A stretch of 64,000 nucleotides of DNA from Tenrec ecaudatus (GCF_050624435.1 NC_134545.1:82843563-82907562), one strand, 5' to 3'; shown: positions 33,128 to 44,426, numbered from the stretch's first letter. The notes: generated from the sequence alone by a model not told the origin. Numbers and translations: made by a program.

Positions 33128-33343
33128 CCGAAAAACCAAACCAGTTGTTGTCAAGTAGATCCCAAGCCGTAGTGGGATCCCTGGGCATGCGGGGTAGAAC
33201 TCCTCCTCGGGTTTCAGCCCGCAGCCTTTCAGAAGTAGATCACCAGGCCCGTCTTCCGAGGCACGTCTGGCCAGGTCCTTCCACCAACCTTTCCATGAGT
33301 AGTTGAGTGCTTAACCATGTGTGCCACTCAGGGGTGCCGTTTT
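33128..33343 (-). mobile_element. AfroSINE, older subfamily
   Basis: 'aaccaaaccagttgttgtca', 'gtagatcaccaggcccgtct', 'ccaacctttccatgagtagt', 'gagtgcttaaccatgtgtgc'. Confidence 0.85.
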
Positions 33344-34196
33344 CCAATGGCAGCTTCCAGGAAATGCCAGAAATGAATTTGTCATTAGTGAAGGACATCA
33401 TTCCTCACTAAATTTAGAGAGGTGGCCTTGGGGGGGGGGTGCACGGTGGTCAAGATTAGGTCAGGCCTTGTTTGCTCATGGATGCTTTATATACCAACTA
33501 CCTTGCAAACAAACACAGGATGACAGACAGTTGACTATATAGGCCCCAGGACAGTGCGATTAAAGAGAATAGACCCCACGTCTTACGGATGGAGGGAGGA
33601 AATGATGAAGCCAGAAACCCAGCAGAAGAGAGTCACCGCAATTGGGCATTAAATTGAGCTAAAGCGAAAGGGGAATGTGATGAGCTATTGGATAAAAGGA
33701 AGTACAGCCATTTGTCACGAGAGTCAAACTTCCCCCGACACTTAATGTGAGTCCAAATTTATCACGAGAATCTCAATCCAAGGGACCGAGAGGCACAGAG
33801 CAGACACTGTCCTCCAAGACTTTTGCAGAAGATGCAGAACATTCTTCAGACGGCCATTTATTATATCGACCCCGGATAAAAGCTGAGGCCTTAAGGGTGA
33901 ACCTCTACAGATTTAATACAGCCCCAGCTAATGGCTTATAGATTGGTGTCGAGGCAGGGCCACTTAGAAATGTGTCAAAGGCCAGCGCTGGAGCTGGAGG
34001 TCAAAGGGTCGGGCAAGATGGGTGACTTTCCTCCCAGGAGCCTGAGGAAGTGGTCCCCAACCGGACCCCACAGGGCCTCTTTCCTCCTGAAAGTGTGAGG
34101 GGTGAGCAAGGCGTCACGCTGGCCATGTGGAGGTCAGGAGAGGCCCTGCTCTAGGACAGGGCAACGTGGAAAATCCAACTGCAAAATGGGAGCTAC
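33344..34196. other. Unique DNA; possible conserved non-coding block
   Basis: No repeat recognised apart from a G-run at 33430-33439. 33560-33960 has balanced composition with TAAT-, GATAAA- and 'ttaatacagccccagctaat' type motifs. I cannot test conservation. Confidence 0.35.
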
Positions 34197-34640
<444 letters not shown>

Positions 34641-34763
34641 CCCAATGGAATCTATGGAATCTGACCAGTATGATTTCATTTCCATGAATGAAACATGAAC
34701 AAAACAGGGGACAACATGAGAGAAAGCCTGCCACAGTGTCACTAGTGGTGACTTCTGGGAGAT

Positions 34764-34962
34764 AAAGGAGCCCTGGCAGCACAGTGGGTTACACATTGGG
34801 TTGCTAACAGCAGGATCAGATGTTCAAAACCACCAGTGGCTCCTTGGGAGGAAGATGAGGCGTTCTGCTTTAGAAATGATTTATTATCTTGGAAGCCCAC
34901 AAGGGCAGTTCTATGGGGTCGCCATGAATCGGAATCAATTGGGTGGCAGTAAGTTGCTGGGA
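34764..34962 (+). mobile_element. AfroSINE
   Basis: 'aaaggagccctggcagcaca', 'gttgctaacagcaggatcag', 'atgttcaaaaccaccagtgg', 'ggggtcgccatgaatcggaa', 'tcaattgggtggcagtaagt'. Confidence 0.92.
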
Positions 34963-35036
34963 TATAAGTGGGATTTGGGGGGAATCTTCTTCTTTATTTT
35001 TTTCCAAATATTTGTGGCGAGCTTTTATGAACAGAG

Positions 35037-35223
35037 ACCCCCAACCCAGCCATGGCCATCAAGTTATAGCACAAAGCAGAGCTGCCTCCTTGGGGTTCTG
35101 AGGCTGTACAAAAGTGCAGGGGCAGACATTCCCATCCTTCCCCTTTGGGTAGCTGGTGGGCTTGAACTGCTGACCTTGTGGTTAGCAGGTCAATGTGTCA
35201 TTCACAACACCACCAAGGCTCCT
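35037..35223 (-). mobile_element. AfroSINE
   Basis: 'agagctgcctccttggggtt', 'gtagctggtgggcttgaact', 'gctgaccttgtggttagcag', ending 'acaccaccaaggctcc'. Confidence 0.9.
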
Positions 35224-35885
35224 TATGAAGAGAGGGAGCAGGAGGAGTGGGGAAAGAGAAGGAGGAGAAAGGATAAGAAAATGATGCCTTTGGTAAACCT
35301 TGGCTTTTGAGATCTTTAATTTGTGGAGAGAAATTGCCAGCAGCAGCCTGTGTTTTCTTGAAGGGCCATTTCCCCGAGCAGGTGGGAAATACAAATACGT
35401 TCTGAACTACGGCATGCTCTGCTCTCCCACCAGTGACTAAGTCTAACCCCATCTTCCAAATGGTGTAAATAAATTGCATGTCCCTCGTGCCACAGAGGAG
35501 ACAAGAAGATGCTGGAGGAACTTGGCAGCTGTGATTCCCCCGGACGCAGGAATTTACTGCTTCACTGGTGCAACAGCTCGGGCAGAGAAATTGGCAAGAC
35601 ACCACAAAGACCTTGGAAACGCGCATGCCCTGCTCTGTGCATTTCACTTCTGGGAACTGGTTCCAGGGAAATGACCACGGCCGCACGTAAAGACAGCGCT
35701 GTGCAAACATTGCTCATGGCGCTACCCAGATAATCAGGTGTGGGGAGCAGCCTAGACTTGCACCAAGGGAGAGTTGCTTACGTCAGCTGTGGTCCCAAGC
35801 GGCACAATGCAGCCATCACAGGACTGTGTGGGAGGATTCTTAATGGCAAGAGAAGATGCTTTATGGTTCTCTAGTCCCTGGTTAG
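35224..35885. other. Unique DNA
   Basis: No repeat recognised. 35290-35510 includes AT-rich runs ('atctttaatttgtggagaga', 'gtaaataaattgcatg'). No coding domain seen in ORFs up to 170 codons. Confidence 0.4.
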
Positions 35886-36080
35886 GAGCCCTGGTGGTGT
35901 AGTGGGTTATGTGTTGGGCTGCTAACCCCAAAGTCAGTGGTTCAAACCCACCATCTGATCTAAGGGAGAAAGACAAGGCTTTCTTTTCCTGAAAAGATTT
36001 ACAGTCTTGGAAACCCACAGGGACAGGTCTGTTCTGCCCTATGAATCAGAATGGACTCGATGGCAGTGATTTTTTTTGCT
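35886..36080 (+). mobile_element. AfroSINE, first of three in a row
   Basis: 'agccctggtggtgtagtggg', 'ttatgtgttgggctgctaac', 'gtggttcaaacccaccatct', 'gaatggactcgatggcagtg', then a T-run. Confidence 0.93.
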
Positions 36081-36265
36081 TGGAGCCCTGGTGCCAATCT
36101 GGGCTGTGCATTGGCTGCTAACTGCCAATTGGAACTGCGGGTCAAACCCAGCAGTCCACCTGTGGAAGAAAGACCAAGCACTCTGCTTCTGAAAAGATTT
36201 CAAACCTCAGAAGTCCGGTAGGGTCACTATGAGTGAGTCACTGAGCCCATGGCAGGGAGAGAGGG
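36081..36265 (+). mobile_element. AfroSINE, second of three
   Basis: 'ggagccctggtgccaatctg', 'gcattggctgctaactgcca', 'gggtcaaacccagcagtcca', 'tctgcttctgaaaagatttc', 'gggtcactatgagtgagtca'. Different subfamily wording from the first copy. Confidence 0.88.
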
Positions 36266-36284
36266 AAGGAGTCAATCCCTGCAC

Positions 36285-36480
36285 GGGGCCAATGGCTAGC
36301 TAATGCACTCGGCTGCTGACTGGAAGATCAGAGGTTCGAGTCCACTCAGAGGGGGCTCCAAAGAAAGGCCTAGTGATCTACTTCTTCTGAAACACCAGCC
36401 TTTGCAGATCCTGTGGGGCACAGTTCTCCCCTGTGGCACACGGCGTCAGAATTGACTTCATCAACTGGCTAGCTAGCTGG
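36285..36480 (+). mobile_element. AfroSINE older type, third of three
   Basis: 'ctcggctgctgactggaaga', 'tcagaggttcgagtccactc' (good B-box GGTTCGAGTCC), 'ggcctagtgatctacttctt', 'gcgtcagaattgacttcatc'. Carries the 'cctrgygatctacttct' body typical of the elephant-like subfamily. Confidence 0.87.
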
Positions 36481-37674
36481 TCGAGGACAGGAAGCGCGTG
36501 GGCTTCAGCACATCAGGTTACAGGGTCATTTTGATTGAGGGCTGGGAAGGAGTCGCTGTTAGTAGCAGTAGAAATGGGTTTCCTTTGCCCCCATTCCTCT
36601 CTTCCGTTGATCTCGATTTCCTCAGATGTCTCTGATGTCTGTATTTCTCTGGGGGAGGAAGAGGGAGGGGCAGCACCTGGTGTTTACCAGCAGGGCTCCT
36701 TCAGCATTCTGTCTGCTGAAGGCACAGCCCTAGGTGGGGACGGTCTTTAAAGAGTGTGCTTGGAGCAGACTCAGGCCAGTCGTAGGTCCGTGAGCTGGAG
36801 GCGACGAGAATCAGGGAACTGCTAAGTCCTTCGTCTCCTCTGTACCTTCCGTCCTCTCCCTTCCTGGGTGTGAAGCAATCACGGGAGAGCCTGCATCCTC
36901 TTCTCCGCTCCCTTGCAGCACAACAGCCCCGAGAGTAAAGGAGTAGGTGTGAGATTAGGAGGCTTGCTCTGAAGCAGTGGATTATGGGTGATGTACCTGA
37001 CCCCATATGAAAAATGATGGGTGGGAAGAACCAGGACAAGACCCTGACATCGGTCTAGCTTTTCAAAGATGACGCGCTTATCTCGGGATAAACCAGCTGC
37101 TAAGTGACAAGGACCCAAAATAGTGCCCTCAGGGCGGGTGCATACACTCCCTGAGATTGATTTGGCGGTTGGCTATTAAGTTCAGCCCTTCGAAAATTCA
37201 TCTCAGTCCAGTTTCTTCCCGTGTTGCTCCTCTTTGCAAGACAGGCTAAGACAGGCGAACATTTTTCCTCTTGGTTTCCCTAGCTTATAAGCCACGAGAA
37301 ATGAAGGGAAACGTCTTCAGGGAAAAGAATAAATTTGGGCATGTCTAAAAAGCTGCCTGGACTTTGTTCCAGGAGATTAAGGGATGTCTGGATGAAATAA
37401 AGACAGACAGGAAAATGTCTTGAGGGTGAAGAAAGGAATCATAGACTACAAGTGCTCTGGGCTCGGCGAGACACACCTGAAGCTGGCGGCCTCGTTGTCT
37501 CTAAAGGCAAGTCCCCGAGGATAGTCCGGGTCCAGGCGGACCTTGAAGGTTTTGCGTTCCACAGGAACCCAGGACACAGGCATGGATTGACAGTCTCCCA
37601 CTGTGCATGAGACTTCAGCGAGCCTCACCACAACCCGAGGAAAGGGCTGTTTTCCTCATCTGTGGATGAGAACA
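36481..37674. other. Unassigned
   Basis: About 1.2 kb with no recognised repeat or gene. Confidence 0.5.
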
Positions 37675-37863
37675 AGGAGCTGCATGGTGGCATACTGGTT
37701 GCGAGTTGGACTGCAAGCCACCAAGTTAGCGGTTTGAAACCACCAGCTGTTCTGCAGGAGGCTGTCTACTCCTGAAGAGAGTTACAGTCCCGGAAACCCA
37801 CAGAGGCAGCTCTACCCTGTCTGACAGGGTTGCTATGAGTTGGCATCAACTTGGTTTGGGTTT
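37675..37863 (+). mobile_element. AfroSINE
   Basis: 'gctgcatggtggcatactgg', 'aagttagcggtttgaaacca', 'gagagttacagtcccggaaa', 'gggttgctatgagttggcat'. Confidence 0.9.
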
Positions 37864-37867
37864 GAGT

Positions 37868-37995
37868 TATGGATGAAGAAGCCAAGGTTTGGAAGGGCCA
37901 AGTAACTTGCCTAAAGGTACCTAACCAGAAGGTGGAGGAGTCTGGATTTGAACCCAGGCCTGTCTGGCTCCCAAGAATTAGCTCACTATCCTCTG
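37868..37995 (+). repeat. MIR SINE 3' part
   Basis: 'agggccaagtaacttgccta', 'aaggtacctaaccagaaggt', 'ggatttgaacccaggcctgt', 'ctggctcccaagaattagct'. One of the clearest MIRs here. Confidence 0.82.
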
Positions 37996-38381
37996 CCAGA
38001 GAGATCTTCCTCAGTGTCAAGGTGACACAAAAGGATGAAGATGTATGAAGAGTTTGAAAATGCTCCCTGCCTCGGGTCCTGATCTGGTTAGTTTTCCAGA
38101 GACACCGAAAATGTGTCCAGGCTTTCCATGTGGGGCCCGAAAGGGTGGTTTTGTTCTGGAGATCGTAAATGCAGTGACTTCAGAGACACTTGTCAGGGCA
38201 GTGCCAGTCTGTCACGAGAGAGTCTGAACTCTATGTAAATGGTTTTTGCTGCAGTGATCAACAGAGTGGGCAGGGTGGGCGGGGTGCTGGGCTCACTGCG
38301 GTGCATAAAGGCTAGACATTTTTAAGAAGCATCGCTCACCACTGTGAGGAGGGGCTCCGTTTCTTTATGGAGAGCCTGGGA
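37996..38381. other. Unassigned
   Basis: No recognised feature. Confidence 0.5.
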
Positions 38382-38713
38382 CAGTGGTTCGCCACCTTCC
38401 TCAGGCCACGACCCTTACATACAGTTCCTCACGTGGTGGTGACCCCCACAACCATAACATTATTTTCATTGCTACTTCGTCACTGTCACTTTGCTACTGT
38501 GATGAATTGTCATGTCAATATATGATAGGCAGGATGTATTTTCATAGTTACAAATTGAACATAATTAAACATAAAGCATAGTGATTAATCACAAAACAAT
38601 ATGCAATTATATATTATGCATTATTTATGTGTCTTCCGATGGTCTTAGGCAACCCCTGTGAAAGGGTCCTTTGACTCCCAAGGGGGTTGTGACCCACAGG
38701 TTGAGAACCGCTG
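38382..38713 (+). mobile_element. SPIN hAT transposon, shortened (copy 4)
   Basis: Left end cagtggttcgccacc (two changes), 'attttcattgctacttcgtc', 'atatgataggcaggatgtat', right end 'caggttgagaaccgctg'. An interior segment including the 'gaaattttgtctt' block is deleted: 'ttatttatgtgtcttccgat' joins distant parts. Flanks gcctggga and gcctaggg agree at 6 of 8. Confidence 0.92.
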
Positions 38714-39128
38714 GCCTAGGGATCCTAGATAATACATTTAGGACTTAATTTTTTTTAATCATTATTTTGAAGCCTTTTCAAACTCACTGGCACCTTGGAC
38801 AGTTCCAGCAGCTCCTTGTCCCTCTTTCCCAGATTACCCCATCGCTCCTCTTGGACCCACTGTTCTCTCTGTGAGCCTACAGTGGACGCCAGCATGCTAG
38901 GGATGACAAGATGACGCAGGACCAGGCCACACTGTGTTAGGTTGCACGTAGGGATGCCATGGCTTGGGGCGAACTCGGCACCAACCAACAGCAATGGCAA
39001 CAGCTGCTATCTCTCCACTATTATTATTCTTTTTTTAAACTCCATGACAATACGTTGCAAGCACGATGCCCCAGACTCCTGCAGACTTTCGTGTGTATGT
39101 CCCCAATCCAGGACACTCTCCTACAAAA
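38714..39128. other. Unassigned
   Basis: No recognised feature. Confidence 0.5.
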
Positions 39129-39133
39129 CAAGC

Positions 39134-39716
39134 TGTGATGGTAGGATTGTGCCAACCTGGCCAATAGGAACATGTGGGATTAATAAGGTTGCAGTTTGAT
39201 TGGCGAGCCAAGAGATAAATGGTTCAGCAAGCTTTGCCTCTCTCTCTCTTGCTGTCGTGCGATTAGACCAGTGTGCAGCTGATAGTTCTCGGCCTCAGTT
39301 CGTGAGCTACACTACATGTGAGATGGCCAAGCCGTGGACTATGTCACTAGAGCTTGAGGTTCCTTCGAGACCTGCTTCACCATGCTGCGACAATGGGTCA
39401 GACTTTTGGATCCTGTTGTCTTGCTAACTGTTGGTGATCTGCTCTGCTGTTTGTTGCCTGTGGCCAAACTGCCTGCATTGCCCTAGGGAAGACTCAGCTG
39501 TCTGCTTCCTTGATCTTGAACCCTGCAGCCCTTGTGAATTGAAGGACTACCAGTATATTAACTGTTCCACAGGAGTGAGTTGAACTGAAGCCTCTGTACT
39601 GCTGTGTGGACTAATTAGCAGTTATATTCCTTCGTGATATTGATATATAATATATTTATATATATAAAATCATAAGTGTTGTGCTTTTGTTTCTCTAGAA
39701 AACCCTGTCTAACACA
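39134..39716 (+). mobile_element. ERVL-like solo LTR, complete
   Basis: Begins tgtgatggtaggattgtgcc and ends 'aaccctgtctaacaca', the paired ends of ERVL/MLT2-like LTRs. An A/T-rich TATA or poly(A)-region lies at 39640-39675. Flanked by a perfect 5-bp duplication caagc (39129-39133, 39717-39721). 583 bp, no internal genes, so a recombination-derived solo LTR. Confidence 0.87.
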
Positions 39717-39954
39717 CAAGCACAAACCACTCCAAATCAGGGAGTGGCATCACCGTAACAGCACCATCCAGTGCACGGAGCTCATGTCCACCCTGTCAAC
39801 TATCCTCAGCTATAGTCCTCCTGCTTTTCTGGCTCAAGATCCAATCTGGGATCGTACGTCCTCACACTGGGTTGGCTGATCATGTTTCTCTAACCCTCCC
39901 TTTCCCTCTCTTCCTTGACATGGACAGTCCTACAGAGTGTAGATCATTCATGGG

Positions 39955-40060
39955 TTGTCCAGGGCTGATGGCTGCAAGGTCAGCAGTTTGAACTCCTCGG
40001 TCGATCTGTGGGAGAAAGATGAGGCTGTCTACTCCTGGAAAGAGATACAATTCTACGCTA
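39955..40060 (+). mobile_element. AfroSINE 5' half (interrupted)
   Basis: 'gctgcaaggtcagcagtttg', 'gggagaaagatgaggctgtc', 'tactcctggaaagagataca'. The 3' half resumes at about 41246, after a hAT fragment and an L1. Confidence 0.82.
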
Positions 40061-41245
40061 AAGAAGTAGTTCGATGCAATCTGCTTTTAGTTATTATTTT
40101 TTATTTAAATGTTTTATTAGGGGCTCATACAACTCTTATCACAGTCCATACATACATCTATTGTGTAAAGCCCATTTGTATATTCATTGCCCTCATCATT
40201 CTCAAAACATTTGCTCTCCACTTAAGCCCCTGGCATCAGGTCCTCATTTTTTCCCCTCCCTCCCCACTCCCCCCTCCCTCATGAACCCTTGATAATTTAT
40301 AAATTATTTTGTCATATCTTGCCCTGTCTGATGTCTCCCTTCACCCACTTCACCCACTTTTCTGCTGTCTGTCCCTCAGGGAGGAGGTCACATGTAGATC
40401 CTTGTAATCCGTTCCCCTTTTCCAGTCCACCCTCCCTCTACACCCCCCCCCACCCCAGTATCGCCACTCACACCACTGGTACTGAAGGGATCGTCCGTCC
40501 TGGATTCCCTGTGTTTCCAGCTCCTATCTGTACCAGTGTGCATCCTCTGGTCTAGCTGGATTTGTAAGGTAGAATTGGGGTCATGATGGGTGTGTGGAGG
40601 GGGAGCATTTAGGAACTAGAGGAAAGTTTATGTTTTATCGCTGCTACATTGCACCCTGACTGACTCGTCTCCTCCCTGAGACCCTTCTGTAAGGGGATGT
40701 CCAGTGACCTACAAATGGGCTTTGGTCTCCACTCCGAACTCCCCCCCCCTCATTCACAATGGTAGGATTTTTTGTTTTGATGATGCCTGATACCTGACCC
40801 CTTCAATACCTCGTGATCGCACAGGCTGGTGTGCTTCTTCCATGTGGACTTTGTTGCTTCTGAGCTAGATGGCCGCTTGCTTACCTTCAAGCCTTTAAGA
40901 CCCCAGATGCTATATCTTTTGATAGCCAGGCACCATCAGCTTTCTTTGCCACATTTGCTTATGTACCCATTTGTCTTTAGCAATCATATCAGGGAAGTGA
41001 GCACACAATATGATTTTTTGTTCTTTAATGCCTGATAACTGATCCATTCAGCACCTCATGATCACACAGGTGGGTGTGCTTCTTCCTGTGGGCTTTGTTG
41101 CTTCTCAGCTCGATGGCCACTTGTTCACCTTCATAGTTATTATTGTGTGCCTCTTTCATTGTCCTACATGTATGAAGAAACAAACTGCCTTTCAGTATAT
41201 CCCATTCTTATACTTGAAACGGCCATCAGGGCAGCGAACTTATTG
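40061..41245 (+). mobile_element. hAT fragment (non-SPIN family), split by L1
   Basis: The right part (41145-41245) 'gtgtgcctctttcattgtcc', 'cttgaaacggccatcagggc', 'agcgaacttattgttaaat' aligns with the 3' region of the hAT at 43260-43380. The left part is 40061-40087. Terminal repeats are not visible, so the boundaries and insertion mechanism are uncertain. Confidence 0.5.
40099..41133 (-). mobile_element. L1 3' UTR, minus strand
   Basis: T-rich end at 40099, then the reverse complement of the L1 tail ('gggctcatacaactcttatc', 'gaacccttgataatttataa', 'ggaggaggtcacatgtagat') and the upstream module 'agcctttaagaccccagatg'. Two copies of a ~248-bp unit (starts near 40782 and 41028). Exact 11-bp target duplication tagttattatt (40088-40098, 41134-41144). 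Confidence 0.87.
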
Positions 41246-41310
41246 TTAAATAGGGTCATTATGCATCAGAAGTACCTCGTGGCAGTGTGTTTGATCTGGT
41301 TCCTCATTCT
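41246..41310 (+). mobile_element. AfroSINE 3' end (continuation)
   Basis: 'agggtcattatgcatcagaa', 'gtacctcgtggcagtgtgtt': the end of the SINE that starts at 39955, with its middle lost. Confidence 0.7.
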
Positions 41311-42049
41311 AGAGTCACCCACAGAAAAGTCACGGAAATGAGGCTGGTGCGTCTCTGTGTGTTACAGAAGGGGGTACACAGTGCCAGCCCTCAACACTAT
41401 TGATGAGATCACTCTTGATCCTCTAGTGGCCAAGGTCGTGTCTGTCAGATTTCTCTACTATTTCCCTTGGAGATTGTGATCGGTAGGGTTTTGTGTCACC
41501 TTGGCTGGGCCAGGGTTCTCAGAGGTTTGGCAGTAAAAACCTAGCAATCCTATGATGGGATCTCCTTGGGGGGATGACTCACTTCCAATAGAAGTAGATA
41601 CCGTGGGAAAGCTTGCCTGCTTTTTGCTGGGTCTGGATCAGTGGTGGGATTCACCCAGTTTGCAGCGGTTTGACAGAACTGATACCTAATTTTTTGAGTT
41701 CAGGGAACTGGTTGTTAAAATGACCTTTGTCATCAGGGTTCTCTCTAAGGTGGGCACTGGGCAACCACCCAATGTGGAGATCACAAATTTTCATTCCTAA
41801 CTTTATTTTTTATGTTCATCTGTGCAACAGCATATGCTAAGTGCCCAGAAAAAAATCCCATGGAACGATGCTTGTAATATTTATTCATTTCATAAAACTC
41901 GTTATCCGTCTGATGAAATACTACATTTTATTCCCTTGCGTTTGTGTCTGCTACTTCAGTAAAAAATCATAACGGATAGGGAAACAGTGCCAAACGACTG
42001 AAGGGTGACACACTGTTGTTCGTTTCAGCTTTGTGTTGTGCCTTTAATT

Positions 42050-42223
42050 CCCATGAGGGAATTCCCATGGGTGAATCATGCAGTTCCTGAAAATGTTCAA
42101 AGAGCTAAAACTATTGTTAGAACCATTGCTGTGAGTTCAGCAGAAGTGCGAAGGGCTTTTTCGAAGATGAATAGATTATGTTCCGAGAAGAGAAGAAGCC
42201 ACCTGTGTCTAATCTATTGTTGA
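42050..42223 (+). pseudogene. hAT transposase C-terminal dimerisation domain remnant
   Basis: Open frame reading 'VPENVQRAKTIVRTIAVSSA' then 'EVRRAFSKMNRLCSEKRRSH': the hAT-family C-terminal signature (small-residue SSAE/D, then ERxFS, then a basic R..L segment). The glutamate of the ERAFS motif reads R here. No DDE-bearing upstream part is intact, so the protein is non-functional. Confidence 0.78.
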
Positions 42224-42435
42224 ATTGGCGTCCTTCTAAAGGACGGGGACCCTACCCTCACAGGGAGAAGAGGGCTAAAGGTAAATCACACAGCCAACGA
42301 TCATCGGATAAAAGCAAAGACTGTTGTGAGTGAGGATGTTAATCAAGAAGCAATATAGAAATGTCTCAAAGAACAGTTTAATTGTTTTTGGTCAGGTATT
42401 ATGTAATATTTTTCATTAATATTTTAAAGCTTTTG

Positions 42436-43235
42436 TTTACCTTCAAGCCTTTAAGACTCCAGACATTATCTCTCTAGTGTCCATCTAGCCCAGAAACAAC
42501 AAAGCCCACATGGAAGAAGCACACAAGCCTGTGTGATCTCAAGGGGTTGAAGGGACCAGGTATCAAGCACCAAAAAACAAACAAAAAAAAATCATATCAC
42601 CGTGAATGAGGGGGAGTGCGGGGTGGGGACCCAATGCCCATCTGTAGGCAACTGGACATCCCCTGACAGAAGAGTCACAGGGACGAGACGAGTCACTCAG
42701 GGTGCAGTGTAGCATCAGCGAAACACACAACTTTGCTCTAGTTCTTAAATGCTTCCTCCCCTCCCACTATCATGATCCCAATTCTACCTTATAAACCTGG
42801 TTAGACCAGAGGATGTACAGTGGTGCTGATAGGAACTGGAAACACAGGGAATTCAGGACAGATGAACTCCTCAGGACCAGTGGTGAGAGTGGTGATACCG
42901 GGAGGGTGGAGGGAAGGTGGGGTAGAAAGGGGGAACCGATTATAAGGATCTACATATAACCTCCTCCCTGGGGGATGGTCAACAGGAAAGTGGATGAAGG
43001 GCAGTGTAAGATATGATAAAATAATAATAATAATTTATAAATTATAAAGGGTTCATGAGGGAGAGGGGAGCAGGGAGGAAGGGAAAAAAATGAAAAAATA
43101 AGAAGCTGATTCCAAGAGCCCAAACAGAAAGCAAATATTTTGAGAATGATGAGGGCAACGAATGTACAAATGTCTTTACGCAATTGATGTATGTATGGAT
43201 TGTGATGAGTTGTATGATAAAAAATGATTTAAAAA
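42436..43235 (+). mobile_element. L1 3' tail with inverted 5' end
   Basis: Main body in plus orientation: 'acaaagcccacatggaagaa', 'ctggacatcccctgacagaa', 'gaggatgtacagtggtgctg', polypurine block at 43058-43090, tail 'gatttaaaaaacc'. The first ~30 bp (42438-42468, 'ttaccttcaagcctttaaga') are in minus orientation, as in twin-primed L1 insertions. Confidence 0.82.
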
Positions 43236-43712
43236 ACCTCTTATAACACAATCTAGTTTCTTGTGCCTCTTTTGCTGTTATTATTTAAGTACTTATTGTA
43301 TGAAGTAATCAACTACCTTTTGGTATGTCATGCTTTGATACTTCAAACGGCCATGAGGGCAGTGAACTAGTTGTTAATTACTTGAATCCCACCCCCAGTC
43401 TGGGTTCCTGCATTGAGTGCATCAACCTTTGGTTCTTTGGACTTGGGCCACGAGCCAACGGCACTGCCTGCCAATCCCGAGCATCACCAGCGGCCTGCCA
43501 TCTCATCTGCGTACCTTGAGTTCCTTCACCTCTGCAGTCACAAGCCGTTTGTCTTCCTGTTCATCTTTAGTTCATCAGCCCTCTGGGTATTCGAATCAGG
43601 AGAAACTTCCAGCCTAAGTTCTGACCCATGGGCTAGAAACTAACTATGTGAGCCATTTTCCTGAAACTTCCCTGGTTTTGCTTCTCTAGAGCACCCAGCC
43701 TAGGGCAGCGAT

Positions 43713-44425
43713 GGACAAGTATATCTGAGGGGACACCAGTATCCTGTGCCTCCTGAAGCCTCTACCCAGATTTAATATTTGTTGACTTCTTGATCAACAA
43801 CCTCTAAGAGGATTGCAGGTGGGGATCCTTGATTTCCATCATCCCATGCACATTTGCTGATATTTTATGGTGAAGAAGATCTACTTCTCACCTATCTATT
43901 TGTTTGTGTTAGTATAGAAGTGGGCTGTCATCATGAATATTTGGGTGATTTATTTGGGTGCTTAATTAGCTCCAATTTGGTTAGGGAACCTCATCAAGGT
44001 GACCTTGGGTCATTCTTTGAGCACTTCCGTATTTTTTGACACAAGTTGTTCCAGGCTAATTTTGTACTTTCCTTGCCCCAGCCCTGGAATCAGTCATTTC
44101 TCCACAGAGTCCTTTTAGTGAAGGGTCATATTTAGAAACCAAACACTGGGTATTTCATGCAACCCTCCCTACTGAGGTGTGGTTGTTTTATAGTTTCTCT
44201 GCCCCTGGCAGAATGAGCTAGGAAGTACATGTGTGTATATATGGTACTTTTACACAAGTAACACCTGTGTCCTGCATATTTTTATAAACTGTGCAGGCCC
44301 CTCACACATTCGTCTCCTGAGTACACTATGTTGTTTGTAGTGTGCTCTTTATTTCCCTGGGTAAATTATGTGTAAAAACCACAGTACATATATTTATACA
44401 CAAAAATATACATACATCTATCTGA
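43713..44425. other. Unassigned, AT-rich
   Basis: No repeat recognised. Scattered AT-rich runs. Confidence 0.5.
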
Positions 44426-44426
44426 G

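Larger units (their letters stand above)
41639..43397 (+). mobile_element. hAT transposon, second family, split by L1
   Basis: Left end cagtggtgggattcaccc, right end 'ttgaatcccaccccca' (decayed inverted repeat of the left). Flanks gtctggat (41631-41638) and gtctgggt (43398-43405) agree at 7 of 8, the hAT signature. Encodes a hAT C-terminal remnant at 42050-42223. Resembles hAT families with CAGTGGTGGGATTCA termini known from reptiles, bats and tenrec; I cannot name the exact family. Confidence 0.82.
41475..43707 (+). mobile_element. ERVL-like LTR split by hAT and L1
   Basis: The LTR 5' part 41475-41638 ('tgtgatcggtagggttttgt', 'gtcaccttggctgggccagg') and 3' part 43398-43707 ('gtgagccattttcctgaaac', 'tgcttctctagagcacccag', 'cctagggca') are separated by the hAT. 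Flanks gagat (41470-41474) and gcgat (43708-43712) match at 4 of 5 bases. Confidence 0.72.
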
